From Phallusia fumigata (taxonomy: Eukaryota > Chordata > Ascidiacea > Phlebobranchia > Ascidiidae): 49,205 nucleotides of DNA. The stretch covers positions 1 through 49,205 of the forward strand of contig QXVZ01010465.1 in NCBI GenBank assembly GCA_008931825.1. Direction: 5' to 3'. Positions 1-11,836 of the stretch are shown here, one piece after another; the stretch's first letter is position 1; every line of letters begins with the position of its first letter. The notes below the pieces were generated by a model that worked only from the letters and a program-made list of their open reading frames with translations, had not been told where the DNA came from and searched no databases. A program made the position numbers and the translations under genes.

Positions 1-121
1 AAAAGAAAAAAAACAAACAAACAAACAAACAGAGTGAAAACAATATGTGTCCATAATTAAAATGTTCTGTTTACCCTTTTTTACCAGTTACTATTATGCA
101 ACATCAAAAATAGTTAGGCAC

Positions 122-3100
122 CTGTTTTACTTTCTTCTTTTTGGACTTGGCTTGTTTTTTGTCTGTTATTTCTTGATGAATGACTTGTTTATCCTCAATG
201 ACAGCATCTGCATTTCGTTGATATGCAGTCGAAAGTGCCACAAGCCTCAAGTTAAGAAGTTCCTCATCATCACTTTCCTGTGTAAAAACGTAACATAAAA
301 CTACATAGTAGTGATACATACTGAACATACGGCAGCGAAACGGCAGGACTCAAATTCAAAACAAACAAATAAATTGTTGTGTCACACTACCTTCTACATC
401 GCAAAATAGCAAAGAGATCAGCACTGCCTATTTTTAATCGGTGAAACACCTGCATGGTCGCACTGAATAAATGCTGGTTTATGTGAGAAGTAGCAGTAAG
501 CATTGCGCCACTTAAATCGTAAACTCGTAAATCACTAATGTCAGGTCGTTGTGCATTTGGGCCAAAACAGTCAGTGTTTAACAAGTATTTGCGGTTGTAA
601 GGGTAAATACTTGAAAGATCAGGCAAATTTTTTATGAGAAGCACTCTACGTATGTGTGTTTTAAATGTCAATATTTGGGGTAAAAGCGTAAAAAAATGGT
701 GAATCCAAACTAAAGTCACATAATACTTAATCCAAAATTGGAAACTTTTAGGTAACTTACTTGTTAAATATTGCTGCATTGAAAATTTCAGGTTTGGGGG
801 CCTATGGGTGAACTGGGGTAAAAAGAAGTCAGTGCACAACTTCAGACATCTATCTATCATGTGTGAAAATTTAAAGAAATTTAAACAACTCTTTTTTGGC
901 CAAAATGTGGGAACAAACTTATGTACACAGAAAAAAAGAAAAGAAAAAAGTAAATCAATATGTGTCCCCTTCATCAGATAATGACATCAGTCAACTAAAC
1001 CTAAGATTTTAACTATTGAGACCCAAATGTAAAAACATACTTTGTGTACACTGTTGTAGTTTCCCTAAAATAAGTCGTATTTGTGTTGAGAGTCACCACA
1101 ATGATTTTTACATATTTGTGGGCAATGAGTCATAGAAGTTAGAAGTTTGAAAACTACGCAAATAACAAAATGCCATTTATATCCTCAAACAGGCAAAACT
1201 TCTTGCAGTGAAGATGATCTAATTAACAGTACTGACCAACAAACCAATAAACAATTCAGCTCATAAGTAGAATACATAAGGTTAACTAGAAAAGTGGCTT
1301 TTACCAAAGCTCAAGTATGATTGTCTCTTGGGCAGAAACACATGGGATTTTTCCATACATGCAAAGTTGTACTTTATTTATTTTCTAGCTACATATGAAA
1401 AATTCGTGGATACCATAAATATATACATACGGAACAGTACCAGATATTTATTGAGTCAGTGTACAACATGAACCAAAGAAAACACAATGACACACCCTTA
1501 TTGCAAAATCAATGAAAGGACTAAGATATTTTTTTAAAACTGTCATTTTTAAGGGCTAGTTGAGTTTTGACCCATAAAACAGCAATCAATGCACCACAAT
1601 GGCATGCTCTCTAAACTACCAAGATTTCATCCAATTCAAACATTGTTAATAGTTTTACCAGTTACAGGCTTGTGAGGTCACTGCTTGGATTTGAGGTCAA
1701 ATTTAGCAATTAATTCACCACATTTGCATGTTCCAAAAACTGTCCAATTTTTGTTTTAGACATTGTTAATTATTTATCATTTCAGGTGACCAGCGGGGTA
1801 TTGACTGGTGTTATAGAGTCAAACAAATTACAACCCACTGAAAATATAATGAAAATTGATTTTGTTGGGACATTGTTAAACGTTTACATAATTAAGGGTG
1901 CTACTCTGATAACAACTAATGCTTTGAGGTCACTAAGCTAGTGACAACCCTCCAGACTTAAATTTCCATCTGTTCAAGTTTCATCCAACTGGGACAAGTT
2001 GTTCATGCTCTATTCCAGCTAACTACATTTGCATTTAAGTAATACTATCCTCACAGAAACTATTTCGTAACAGAGCACCCAAGCATGAAAAAGGTATTCT
2101 TTTCGAGGGCTAGCGACGTAACCATTGGGGCAGCAAACAAAACAGATCCCACAAATCCATGACCTCATCTACCAGCTGTAAAAGTTTCATCCAAATACAC
2201 CAAACATTTCATGCCAAAAGTACATGGACAACTGCAGGTTAGAACAAGAAAGCGAAATAAATATGCGTCCCCTTCCTGATGTATAGTTTTTACCCTACAA
2301 TAGTATGTGGACTTCCTGGTATGGAACTGCATGTAATTTATTGTGACACAGTATCAACATGGCGACAATGTTTTGATTTTTAATAAACCAAAAACAATTT
2401 TATTTGGGCTTTCTTTTTACTAGTCAATTTTGAAAGAAGTTTAGTATGTACCAAACAGAATAAGATTTATGTAACACTTACTGGCCACAGCCTAAACTCT
2501 GACTGAAATATGCCACAGTTTGATTGCTTGTATGTTTATGCCAAAATGTAAGAAACTTGTGTAATCCAAAAAAATATGTTGGAAAGGTTTATTGTTATAT
2601 CTTTGCACCCAGAATTCCTAGTATTATCTTGCTACATGTATGATGTAACGAACCTGTGTAGATATGAGGATGGGTGGAAAGCTTTCTAAATTGAAATTTT
2701 CAAGGGTTACCAACAGACAGTTATTGGTGAGATGTAGGTTCCTGGGGTGTACAACAAATTGTAGATTGGGGTTACTATGACAAGAAAGCTTGAAAAGCAT
2801 TGGTCTGAGCACAAACAGCCAGTGTTGCATGAACCATTTTATGGAAGGTAAGGGCCTGTTTAACTGCTTGTATTTGGTTAAAACTGAAAATGACCAAAAA
2901 GCTGCAGCAAATCAGTTGTGATTAAGGGGGGCAGTGGCTCAATTAGTTGACCTACAGAGAAAGATACTCAGCACTTCTATAGTGTGTCGTGTGAAAAAAT
3001 TTAAACACCCGTTTATAAATCAAAAAGTGAGCAAAGAACATAAAAAGTATATGACCACCTTGCGAGGAAGGAGATTTATGAATGTACTTATTAAAGTCAG

Positions 3101-5404
3101 TTGTTGAAAAAGCTTGACAAAATACCAGGTCACTTACATCAGGCTGATCAGGATCTTCCTCATTTTGTTCAAGTTTGTCTGTTGCCTCAGTTGCTGGACT
3201 TGAGTCCTTCATTGAAAGAACAGGTTCGGTGTGTTCAACAGTTTCAACACTTGCATTATTTTCAATTTGCAAAGTATTTTCTTCTTGCACAAATGAGTCC
3301 TAGTTTGCAAATAAATAAAGAGATAAAGATATTTTACTGTATACAAGATTAGCATACAAAAAATATTACCAAAATAAACATACCTGTTGTATGTCACTGG
3401 TTGTTTTAGACTGTTTCTCAGATGAACAAACATTTTCTGATTCCTGTTAAAATGCAAGCCATTACATGGCTGTTTTCAAGAAATATCCTCGCATGTAGCA
3501 AAACTTACATTTGTATTGATGGTGGTTTTAAATTGCTGATCAGGCAAAATGGTATCTGCTGATATATTTTCAGTTCTTACCATATCTTCTTTAACCATCA
3601 CTTTTTCAGGACTTTTTGGGGGGCTTGTTGCTATCTGATTGATTTCCGCTTTTTCAAGTTGCACATTTATGTCTGTTGGTTGCTTCTCTGTTAGTAATTG
3701 GTTAGGTTGTCTTGATACATGCTTTTTTTGATCAGGTGATCTTAGACGTTGTTGTGAGATGGCATCGTCAAGAACTTTTCGTATGTCTTTTACAGGAATG
3801 CTTTTACCACCAATATCCATCTTAGCTGTAATTTATAGAGAAAGGTTGGTACACAGTCCTGTAATACAAATTATATGAAGAGGCCTTTTAACTTTTATAG
3901 CAGAAATATAGCTGAGGTCCCAAAGTGTTATTCCAAATTCTACTTGTGTATTTTACCTTCATTTGAATCTGGTTCTTCAGATGGTGTTTTTTCAGTGGTT
4001 GTTTCATTCAAACGATTCCTAATAGCTGAAGCAATGTTTCTTGAGTTTATTTGGGATCTGCAAAAGTGGCAAGAATATAGTGTGGCGAAACTAAAATTGT
4101 TGTACATGCTGTACAACTTTAATAACCATGTTGTTCAGATTATCTTTAAAGGCAAATATTCAGTAGTGATCTCCTTGTATCAACATATGATGTGTGTAAA
4201 AGTAGACAGGAAAACGAATGTACACAGCAAAACTCACACAGCCCACACACACGTTTTGACTCACACAACCTACATATACATTTATGGGAGCAAGTGAATT
4301 CACCTCTGATGTCGCTGAAGCAGTTTTTCAAATGGAACCTGTCGATTTTCACTGCATTGATTAACTCTTGAACGAGACTGTCGACTTTTGAGTCTAAACA
4401 AATGTTTTTGTGACAAAATGAGATAAAACTGTGACAAGTTTCGTCTATAAAATATCCTAAACAAACTTAATTAAAAGCCAAGTAGTGGTTTGGTGTAACT
4501 AATAAAAGTTTTAAAATTCATTTGTGTCTTCATTGCCCACTCAAAGGTTCAAAAACATTTACACACCAAAAAGCAAACTGTTACCTGGGGGTAATTGCTC
4601 TTGAAGTCCCAATGTGTTGACGCTCTGGGCTGTAAGACCTAGCAGGTCTATTCACTGAAAATGTATTTGCAGCACCATGGGGGACATCTCTGTGTGCGTA
4701 AGACTGTGCAGTATGGTCATTTCTAGATCTGTATCTTAAATGTTCATCTCTGGATATGCCTTTTCTGTATGAATAGTAGTCGGACTCCCTCTGTAGGCCA
4801 TAAGTGGGCTCATAAATGGCACCTCTACTGCCAGGGAGCATTTCATAGCGCATGACCAGTCTCGGTTGCATCAGTGCGTGGTCTGGTGGAGGAGATACAC
4901 TGCGCGATGATTGATAAACCCTTCGAATGTCAGGACCCACAGCTGGCCTTCCCGGTCCTGATTGAGAGAAGTATTGCTCAGGTGAGCACTCTCTGTTCCT
5001 TACATGGTAAGGCTCTACATTAAGTGGTTCTGCGGAAGTTTGATGCTGTTGTGGCATACTACTAGGTAGGTTCATTCCAAGCTCATGTTCAAGTGGTGCA
5101 GAGGTTGAGATGCTAGCTCGAACATATGGATCTAAAATACATTCCACAGCAGCAGTTAGGACTACAGGCATGTTTAAAGCTACCTGCATAGGATAAAACT
5201 TCCACAACCTTCATATTTAAGTGGGGCTGAGTGGACAATTCTTCCTTCAGCATTAATTTCTTCATGAAAATCGCCACGGTGGTCTAGGTGTCTCCCAACA
5301 GCCTCTGACAATGCTGCATTGAAGGCATCATCTGTCAAAAACAGGGTAAAGTAAGTAAACATTTGAATGAAAAACAGGATACTAAGTTATTTACCTTCAT
5401 CCAT
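122..5404 (-). CDS. N-terminal part of a Ser/Arg-rich, acidic nuclear-type protein (partial; possibly ZFC3H1-like)
   Basis: Nine exons read on the minus strand, all phase-consistent: 5395-5404, 5209-5331, 4585-5131, 4304-4393, 3957-4057, 3509-3825, 3384-3443, 3138-3299 and 122-277, giving 522 codons with no stop; the gene continues off the left edge. The first coding exon holds only ten bases (Met-Asp-Glu plus one base). Exon 3 is rich in Arg, Ser, Tyr and Pro, including an RSVSPPPDH stretch. The middle is rich in Gln, Lys and Ser-Pro sites (PPKSPEK). The last exon has an acidic ESDDEELLNLRLVALSTA motif followed by a Lys-rich tail. That motif resembles, from memory, an acidic-then-LRLxAL segment preceding the Lys/Glu-rich coiled coil of vertebrate ZFC3H1, a component of the nuclear exosome-targeting PAXT connection. 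This is a weak motif-level resemblance. I see no zinc finger or enzymatic domain here, as would be expected if those lie downstream. Coding reality is well supported; identity is not. Confidence 0.7.
278..3137 (-). other. Large (2.86 kb) intron of the Ser/Arg-rich gene, filled with dispersed repeat
   Basis: The donor after 3138 (GAT then gtaagt) and the acceptor before 277 (ttttacacag) are both phase 0, so the flanking exons join directly. The interior is AT-rich. At least about 1560-2285 is a minus-strand copy of the dispersed element that is best seen at 26258-26901. A second short copy of the element's start lies near 950-975. No coding exon is required in between. An open stretch at 387-974 is discussed under rejected items. 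Confidence 0.6.
1560..2285 (-). repeat. Dispersed repeat element, copy in intron
   Basis: Read on the minus strand, this contains the same ordered landmarks as the element at 26258-26901: a G-rich block followed by a catattt-like stretch, 'gtccatgta', 'catgaaatgtttggtg', 'tttggatgaaacttttac', and then degenerate units containing 'catccaa' and 'acattgttaa' on the plus strand. Several decayed ~130-bp internal units follow. Element ends are blurred by divergence. Confidence 0.6.
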
Positions 5405-6115
5405 TTTCAAGATTTTTATGGATAGCACAATATACCAGCTTATCAGAACATTTTTAAATGGCTCTCTTTTCTATGTAACATTGCAGTGGTTATTACATGG
5501 TTTAGATAAATTCAAAGTTAAATTTACAATGCAGAGCAAAATGTTTTAGGGCATAGTCAAAAAATATATGTTACGTATTAATGACATTTGGTCAAGATAA
5601 AAAAAGACACGATCCAACTTTATGACCACAAACTACAACAATTCACAGAAAAAATATTTTTCCACGTATCACAATATATTACTTACCAAGTTTTTACACA
5701 AACAAGTGAATATTTGTTACAGTAAACAAAATGATTTTGGAGTACATTTGTTAATTTTTGGACCTTTTACATGTCAATTAGTAGGTTTAAATAATACACA
5801 TTAATGCAGGCTTTTTTGTTTTGCGTCTATATCAAGCGCTTTGATAGGCTGTACTCAAAATTATAACAAACATGACTAGTAAAATACAGGGCTTCAACAA
5901 AAGCTGAATTACCAGCCTGAAATATTATTTTACCAGAAAAACAAACATGGAACATGGAACATAACTTTAACATGAAGCAGTGCAGGACTAACACAAACAA
6001 AACATGTCAAAAACACGATTATTCGAGAATTTAATTTGAATGAAAGCAGCAAGGTTTGTAAACCAAATATATTGAACTTGATTGCAAAAGTTTTCACAAC
6101 GAAAGGGTACTCAAA

Positions 6116-6457
6116 TTATTTTAGCAGTAGTTTTATTTCATCACTTGATGCTGCATCTAAATAGGAACTTCCATCAGGGCAACTTCCTGACTTGTTAGCA
6201 CCATTTTTTAAAAGGACTTTAACTGCCTCGAAATGATCTTCCCATATTGCAGCCAATAGAGGTGTAATGCCATTGGCATCAGATTTGTTGACATCTGCTC
6301 CAGCCTTTATTAGATACAATATTACATCAACCTGTCCATAATCTGAAGCTGTGACAAGAAGAAGTTTTCCCTTGATGGCAACATTGGGATCAGATAAATG
6401 TTCTTTAACTTCATCAAGGTCTCCATTTTTTACAGCCCACACAATATCTTCACCCAT
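6116..6457 (-). CDS. MTPN: Myotrophin (V-1), ankyrin-repeat protein, single exon
   Basis: The 113-aa protein starts MGEDIVWAVKNGDLDEVKEH, which matches the vertebrate myotrophin N-terminus (WALKNGDLDEVK). Ankyrin repeats follow at about residues 34-65 (LLLVTASDYGQVDVILYLIKAGADVN) and 67-98 (ITPLLAAIWEDHFEAVKVLLKNGA), with a capping helix ending IKLLLK. Vertebrate myotrophin is 118 aa. The known role of the family is binding and inhibiting capping protein (CapZ), and so regulating actin filament ends in the cytosol. The coding region is uninterrupted, while vertebrate MTPN is split by introns, so either introns were lost or this is a retroposed copy. A 5' UTR intron could still exist. A candidate ATTAAA signal on the minus strand lies at 6030-6035, about 80 bases past the stop. 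Orthology is strongly supported by length and sequence. Confidence 0.93.
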   Translation of the reverse strand: MGEDIVWAVKNGDLDEVKEHLSDPNVAIKGKLLLVTASDYGQVDVILYLIKAGADVNKSDANGITPLLAAIWEDHFEAVKVLLKNGANKSGSCPDGSSYLDAASSDEIKLLLK

Positions 6458-8017
6458 GTTAAACAGTTTAATGCATTAACACAACCTAACAACCTAATGA
6501 ACAAATAGATTTATGAAATTTTTTAATATCTGAAAAGATATTTCATACAAAACAATAAAGTAATATAATACCTACATGTTTGCATCTAATTTTCTGTTAG
6601 TAAAAATAATCACCTTGCCTATAATATGATTTACTTATATTATTGATTTACATGCATAACTTAAACACCTAACTTGATTGAGTGATGTTTAGTGAAAAAG
6701 TCAAGGAACAGTCCTAAAGTTGTAATACTTTTCTGTTACAATAAAGTCAACTTGCAAAATCGTCCCAAGACTGAAGTCAAGCTGACAGCGATTATAGCAA
6801 GCGCCAAGCATCATTCCTCTTTTTTCTTCCAGGGAATCGAGAAAAACAAAATTCCTTTCGCGGATGCATTTGATCATCGATATTATGAAACATTTCATAA
6901 ACATTTAATAACTATAAATGGATATAGCACATTTCTGTCATAAGGTCACGAATTGCGAATTGCGATGTTGTTAACTAGCGCGCAACAGTTTGCCCAAACG
7001 CAAGAAAAAAATACCTTAGCATTATTTCATTTCAACCGCTAGATAACGTAATACCAACAAATACTTTTTCGTTTTGGGTAGTTTCGTTAGTTTTTTACTT
7101 TCGCAAATATTTTGTAAAACGTTGCTCGTCTTTAGTGATCGTCAAGGATGGCAGTATGGTACGGTACGTTGGTAACAGAAGTTTCCAAGTCCTAAGTTTC
7201 TTGCTTGTGATGACAGCAACCAACAACCTTGTGATGACAAGGCAGTCGCGCTATCCTTTCAGCCATATTTGCGGCAAATTTGTTACTTACTTAAAAACAA
7301 ACTCTTTGCTTAAAATTTTATGACAATAATAATAAAATTATTTAAAACTCTGATCCCACCATTAACTCTGATCCCATAAAATTTTTAATAATTTAAATAT
7401 TAACCAGAATCTTCTGCAAATGCTTCAAAACCACCAGTAAATATTCTTCGTTCAATTATCACATGCGGGGGTTCCCCTACCCCATTGTGTGTTATGTTTC
7501 TAAATTGCAATAATAATTCATGTCAAATAAACCGCCAATTGGCAACTTGGGTCAGCAAAGTACCTCTGGCTGAGCGAGTTTTAAACGCATTTTACAATAC
7601 GCTTTGCGGTTGGGGAAAATTTTTGACATGCAATATAGGATTGTGGGTGTTCTGGATTGACAGTGGACAGGGTTGTTACGTTTGTTTAATTTTTTGATAA
7701 CTTATTTTTTTGTCAATTTAGAGTTGGTGACTTTTGTGTGCAAGGATATATAGGTTGTATCAGTGGTACTAAACGCTGCATGGGGTTGTAAACCCTGCAA
7801 TATCCAGGTGTCTTTGAAAACTTTAAAGCATTAGGGCAGGGCTAAATATGTAAACGTGCAAGTAATGCATTTTATTGGGACAAAACTCCAAATCTGACCA
7901 TTAACATTGACAGTTAGTTCAAAACTGCTTTTTTCAGCAAAAACGAGTCTGTCAACTCTACAAACAACAGTTTAATTATAGTCATTCTAAAATTTTAAGT
8001 TTGAAGTAAACTACAAA
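6458..8017. other. Intergenic region between divergent MTPN and SMAP genes
   Basis: This stretch holds the 5' flanks of MTPN (minus) and SMAP (plus), so promoters for both should lie here. It is AT-rich and the short open frames are unconvincing. I see no repeat or RNA gene that I can support. A short interval at 7010-7130 is relatively rich in CG dinucleotides and could be a promoter area, but no motif decides it. Confidence 0.4.
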
Positions 8018-9444
8018 ATGTCCAATGAACAACCAAAAGAAGTGAAGACAAAGGCTTTGAAACAGGTATGGTATTAAACTTTTAAAAAAACATATTTTAC
8101 CATTTTAAAATATTTTTCTTTTGTTTTAGGAAGAAATAATGGAGGATAAAAACAAACAGGACAAATTTTTGCAATTGCTCGGTGGAAAAAAGGTGCAGCA
8201 GAAGTAGCAAATAATGCGAGCTACAAATATGAATCATTGTAGAATAGTACGGATGTATCCAATTGCTGTGGAAATGTTTATTTTAAATATGTCATAGTTT
8301 GTTCACATTAGAAAACAATGTGCCTATCAGAATAAAATGGATTTACAAAGTACATCCAGGATTTGTTGGGTTGGTTTGTTAACATGCCATTTGTGGTGGA
8401 TCGATTCCTAAGTTTAACCCAAAACCCATGCAGTTACTCCACTTACCCCCTAAAATGGGTCAAACTATTTAACAATGTCTGAATCAGATGAAATTTGGAG
8501 AGTTTGAAAAAAATGTCATTGTGATGTTCTAATGGCTGTGTTTCCCCTGAAGATCCAGCGGTTAGCCTGTTGGCTTCCTAATGAAGATTGACCTATAGGG
8601 GTGCAGCATTTTGTTTTCTGCGGTTAATGTCATAATAACTCCTACATTAAATCAAGCAAATTATGTAAAATTTCTTTAACATATCTTCTGCTCTTTCACA
8701 TGCATTTTCACAGTACCCCACAATTTTGTAATGTATTTGGAAAAATGCAATAATGACAACTTTGCAAATGTGAGGACCCATGTGATTGGTCTGTAGAAAC
8801 CATAGAAAGCTTAGGCAATGATAGGAATTAGATTTTGGAAAATGGTAGTACTTTTTCCCTGAACCAAATTGCCAAATGATCCTGTAATCACTGTACCGGA
8901 TAAAAAATAAAAATATTATTTAAAACTTTATTCTTCTGTTTAGCCCCAAAATAAGGAAGCTACAGCTAACTGGTTGAAGAAATCAAGAACAAAGGAGGAG
9001 GAGAAGACATTGGCTGAAGGACTTGAGCAACAGTATACAACTCAAATGAGTCAGGTCGTTCAGGGAAAAACTAAACGACATGAAGGCATTGGATATGCAT
9101 TACCATCGGTTTGTTGACTGCTGCATTTACTTTGTGTTTAAACCAAAAAGTTATGTGGTTACAAACAGTTCTTACATGCCAAATGGTCAATTTTTGTTCA
9201 GGAAAATTCGGTGAAGCCCGCAGAAACTCTTACTTCATCCTCATTGGATAACTCAGACAGTACAGATAGGTCAAGGAAAGCGGAAAAGGATGTGTCAACC
9301 CAACAGAATCGAAATCGTAGTCGATCCCCCCTAGATCGCAAAAAAACTGAGAATGATCAACAAATGAATGCTGCAACAGAAAAGAATTTAACGCTTACCA
9401 ACAAAAAACAATTTTACATGCAGTTTAAAAAATCATCCGATTGA
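8018..9444 (+). CDS. C11orf58: Small acidic protein (SMAP / C11orf58) homologue
   Basis: Four phase-0 exons: 8018-8065, 8130-8192, 8944-9108 and 9202-9444, giving 172 aa (human SMAP is 183). Three blocks align in order with human SMAP: EDKNKQDKFLQLLGGKK (human has a KQKFLRLMG block), EEEKTLAEGLEQQYTTQM followed by KTKRHEGIGY (human EELESQYQQSM and RRHCGLGF), and a C-terminal FYMQFKKSSD (human YKMMFVKSSGS). The family is conserved in animals and lacks an established biochemical role. The long Asp-rich tract that gives the vertebrate protein its name is absent. Residues ~93-160 are instead rich in Ser, Arg, Lys and Asn (NRNRSRSPLDRKK). If the exon-2 donor at 8193 is not used, the frame ends at TAG 8205-8207, giving a 41-aa product. 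AATAAA signals follow at 9486, 9772 and 9959. Confidence 0.88.
8380..8900 (+). repeat. Dispersed repeat element, copy in SMAP intron 2
   Basis: This carries the unit hallmarks seen at 26451-26830 ('cagttactccac', 'ccccctaaaatgggtcaaa', 'gatgaaatttgg', 'cattgtgatg') and the element's 3' part ('gaaaaatgcaata', 'actttgcaaatgtgaggacccatg'). The 5' poly-pyrimidine start is not visible, so this copy is 5'-truncated. It accounts for much of the 751-bp intron. Confidence 0.65.
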
Positions 9445-11156
9445 TGTTTCAAAACAGGAACATCCCTTTCATCAGGGCTTAACTGAATAAATAGGTATTT
9501 TATCAGGGGTTGAATCGTATGTGGGAATTAGATACTTACAGCCCTTTAGCAAAAAAGGTAACATCATGTGTATGTTACCTTTCCATGTTAGTGTTGTGAT
9601 ATTTGCCTTACATGTCATGGTAATTGACAACAAAAATGTAAATATGGGCCTAAAAGTGACACATATTGTTTTCATTTTTTTCTGTCTTAATGCTGGTTTG
9701 TTTACAGGCTCTGTAAGAAAGTCCAAATAATTTTTTGTGCAAAGGAAATTCTAAACTGCTAAATTTATCAAAATAAATGATCTTGAAGTTTCTTTTTAAT
9801 AGTTGCAAATTGCAAGCATTAAAATGTATTTTGGGAGTTTGGGTGGGGTTCACCCAAATTATGCATCAAAAATCTGGATTTATTGTTTACAGTTCTTGAA
9901 AATTTTCATTGATTACGGACGGTTTAAAATGATCACAGCTTTTTTGTTGCAGCTTTTCAAATAAAGTTTTTTATTCATAAACTGAGCAGAAATCAGTCAG
10001 CGTGTCGAGACTGTCGTGCGGGACAAAAATAATACCAATGCAAAGAAGGAGCGCATGATAATAAAAGAAACCAATGCAAAGGAGGAGCTGACCTACCACG
10101 CAAATGGACAGTGGTGTTGGTTAATATCGGTTTACATTTTTGTTGTTGTTGTATGACTGCTGTCGCTGGGCATCTAGGTCCGCAGACGCCCGAGGAGACC
10201 CCGTAGTCATCACAAATGGTGTGCTGCTGCAGGTTATCGTGAATAACGCAATGATTAGCAGACAGTGTATGCAGCTACAGTACCTTATATGTGTCGACAT
10301 CTTAACCAGTGTGCGTAAGATTCGTATCTTGTGAAATTGGGTTGGAAACTGCTGTAAACTATTTATTACCCGTGAGCCGTGACCTGCAAACGACAAAGGC
10401 TTAACGACTGACTGATTTCGGCATTCATTGGTTGTGTTGAATGGAGGGTTTTTGTGCAGAGCAAAGACAACGCTTACCAGGTTTTTTTTAGCAAACAGCT
10501 ATTGGACAAATTTGAAAAGGTATTTATTTCGCACACTGATGCTTGTGGGCTATTTTAGTCATCGGGGAAAAAAGGTTTTAAACAACAGATTAAAGATATG
10601 CTAAAAATGCAGGGATAAGTTTAGCACTACTTCGAATGCAGGCTTCTGGGTGTGTTGTTTTCGTAGCAACACGTAAGTCGTTTTTAACAATATAGTCGAA
10701 AAAGTTCTGTTAACACCAAAGTGTAATTGACTGAATCAGGTGGGTTTGCTGCAGCAAAGATAAATTGCAGTGTCAGAATCTACATATGCTAGAAGTTTGG
10801 CATTAACCACCCCTAATAACGTCACTGAAGACAAAGGCCAATATACTATGGGTTGCGTAGTTATAAGTACGTACGTGTCTAAGGATAAATAAAAGTCTGA
10901 ATACAGAGAAAAAACTTTTTAGGATTAAGAAATGAAAATAGTGGAAAGTGTTCCGCTGGCCGCATCCACCGTTTGAACCACGCACCAAGTAATGTGTTCA
11001 TCACGTGCTTTGCCGTCCATGGTGTACTGTATAGGGTATTGTGCGTTGTGTGAGAGGGTAAAAAAATGAACGTTTGCATCAAAAATTTAATTTGCGCTAA
11101 AAAACATGGTCGGAAAACCGTTGTAAACTGCACTTGTGGGCCACCTTAATGTAGTC
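9445..11156. other. SMAP 3' flank and intergenic DNA
   Basis: No convincing gene. The interval includes the likely SMAP 3' UTR (to about 9780 or 9970) and a short direct repeat around 10036-10087, in which 'accaatgcaaag' followed by 'aggag' occurs twice about 37 bases apart. Open frames here are short and lack splice-consistent coding texture. Confidence 0.4.
9486..9491 (+). terminator. Candidate polyadenylation signal of SMAP (AATAAA)
   Basis: AATAAA lies 42 bases after the SMAP stop codon. Further AATAAA hexamers at 9772 and 9959 are alternatives. Confidence 0.35.
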
Positions 11157-11591
11157 CAGGGGTGTCTAACCCGAGCTCCGCCGACCACATTTAGCCCTCG
11201 GGGAGGTTCCGTGTGGCCCGCTAGAAATCTTTCGAAATGACGTTTAGACCTGCACACTTTGCAACTAATTTCCAGATAGGATTTCCAGCCATTGTTCTAA
11301 AACTTTTTGACATAAATCTCTCTTTCTGCTCCCTGTGTTAAACGTTTAATCCCGCTACTTGTGGCTTCCTTTGGCGTCAAACTCCATTGTTTCCACGTAA
11401 TCATGTTTTATGTCGTTTTTTAACGTAACATATTCGTGCTCGAGTAAAAACGTGTAAAAAACTGTGAAACAACTTAAAACTGTAAGGAAGCAGAAAACGA
11501 AAAGCGACGACCTATATTTTTGCATCAACTTGTAATGACAACGTAAATTCCCTGTCATCAAGTGGCCCGCCAAATCAATAGAAAATCCCTG
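11157..11591. mobile_element. Probable hAT-type MITE, degenerate
   Basis: The stretch begins caggggtgtctaaccc and soon has 'gtggcccgc' (about 11213). It ends with 'agtggcccgcc' (about 11561) and ...aaaatccctg. The terminal CAGGG / CCCTG bases are inverted and both ends carry the GGCCCGC word typical of animal hAT ends. Flanking octamers (atgtagtc and atggagat) match at only 5 of 8 bases, so a target duplication is uncertain. Confidence 0.5.
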
Positions 11592-11836
11592 ATGGAGATA
11601 ATAAGTTAATATATGCGCGGCTGATCAATATGTACAATATTGAAGTTAACTTCGACTACCAACGGCTTAGAAATTTTGAACATTGAGACGCCTGACGGTA
11701 AACTGGGCGGCGAAAGATTGTGCCCACTTGCTAGGTTTTCGTTTTTAACATGGTTTGCTTGTCTGTTAGACCGGTTTACGTGCTATATGCAGAATATTTT
11801 TTTACGTACGTACTAAGTGATTTTTTATTTGGTAGG

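Noticed and set aside
387..974. 195-codon open frame on the minus strand inside the first gene's large intron
   Set aside because: Its beginning overlaps a copy of the dispersed repeat start (G-rich word plus poly-pyrimidine). The phase-0 exons at 3138 and 277 join without it. Its later half (from about 655) has a plausible acceptor and codon texture, so a skipped or alternative exon is not excluded, but its natural donor phase does not fit the next exon.
5182..5208. Tiny intron in the Ser/Arg-rich gene ending at 'cctatgcag'
   Set aside because: It would be only ~25 bp. Using the donor after TATGAAG and the acceptor 'gtattttag' at 5132 gives a normal 77-bp intron and keeps the frame.
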